Assembly (NCBI GenBank): GCA_005877705.1
Contig: VBNY01000038.1
Coordinates: forward strand, 1 to 6,409
Length of the DNA stretch: 6,409 nt
Source of the DNA: Gammaproteobacteria bacterium
GTDB lineage: Bacteria; Pseudomonadota; Gammaproteobacteria; Steroidobacterales; Steroidobacteraceae
Direction of reading: 5' to 3'
Shown here: positions 6,367 to 6,409 of the stretch, in pieces
Layout: the number at the start of each line of letters is the position of its first letter
Numbering within the stretch: position 1 is the stretch's first letter
Made by a program: the position numbers and the translations under genes
The notes under the pieces: generated by a model
Databases searched by the model: none
The model's input: the letters and a program-made list of their open reading frames with translations, nothing else
What the model was told of the DNA's origin: nothing

Positions 6367-6409
6367 TCACAGCCGCCGCCGCAGCCAGTTGAGCAGATCG
6401 ATGCGGGTG
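6367..6409 (-). CDS. C-terminal end of a probable cystathionine beta-synthase (partial, runs off the right edge)
   Basis: Read on the minus strand, the last 13 codons before TGA (6369-6367) give TRIDLLNWLRRRL. This matches the closing helix of a CBS-domain pair, where the pattern ITRIDLLNYLR is common at the end of bacterial cystathionine beta-synthases carrying C-terminal CBS domains. The stop lies 19 bp before the start of the gamma-lyase-like gene, consistent with an operon converting homocysteine plus serine to cysteine. With so few residues the CBS-domain call is reasonable but the enzyme identity leans on context; another CBS-domain protein is possible. Confidence 0.6.
   Translation of the reverse strand, partial: TRIDLLNWLRRRL

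Noticed and set aside
5301..6392. 363-codon open frame on the plus strand
   Set aside because: It is antisense to the PLP-enzyme gene, which has all catalytic motifs; the frame has no recognisable domain and is a GC-driven shadow.

Overview
The window is GC-rich, almost fully coding DNA with short intergenic gaps and GTG/ATG start-stop overlaps. Base composition, protein style and the inferred cystathionine beta-synthase/gamma-lyase pair fit a proteobacterium, most likely a gammaproteobacterium of the Xanthomonadales/Nevskiales/Steroidobacter type. This placement is inference. There is no rRNA, tRNA, mobile element or CRISPR array, and every complete gene looks intact.

Layout. (1) Left edge, minus strand: a DOMON-like protein gene (37-600), whose TGA overlaps by ATGA the start of a truncated gene (40 to 1) that looks like the N-terminus of a DUF1343/NamZ-type protein. 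(2) A 76-bp divergent gap (601-676) with a near-perfect inverted repeat close to its centre. (3) Plus strand, 677-4440: four tightly packed genes. They encode an FAD-dependent amine oxidase, an exported metallo-beta-lactamase-fold hydrolase (quinoprotein relay system zinc metallohydrolase 2 type), an exported SoxYZ-like fused carrier, and an exported rhodanese-like CxxxCW protein (PQQ-dependent catabolism-associated type). (4) A 33-bp convergent junction (4441-4473). (5) Minus strand, 6409 to 4474: the last 13 codons of what is probably cystathionine beta-synthase, a cystathionine gamma-lyase/gamma-synthase family PLP enzyme, and a small alpha/beta hydrolase coupled to it by a GTGA overlap.

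The most interesting part is the set at 2051-4440. These three families are known to co-occur with PQQ-dependent (quinoprotein) dehydrogenases, yet their biochemical role is not settled. Their features suggest a periplasmic thiol relay: a SoxY-like carrier cysteine, a SoxH-like metallohydrolase and a rhodanese-like cysteine protein. No PQQ dehydrogenase or cytochrome c is visible here; the gene next to the set is a flavin amine oxidase without a recognisable signal peptide. The right-hand minus-strand cluster looks like reverse transsulfuration (homocysteine to cysteine via cystathionine), with a hydrolase of unknown substrate attached.
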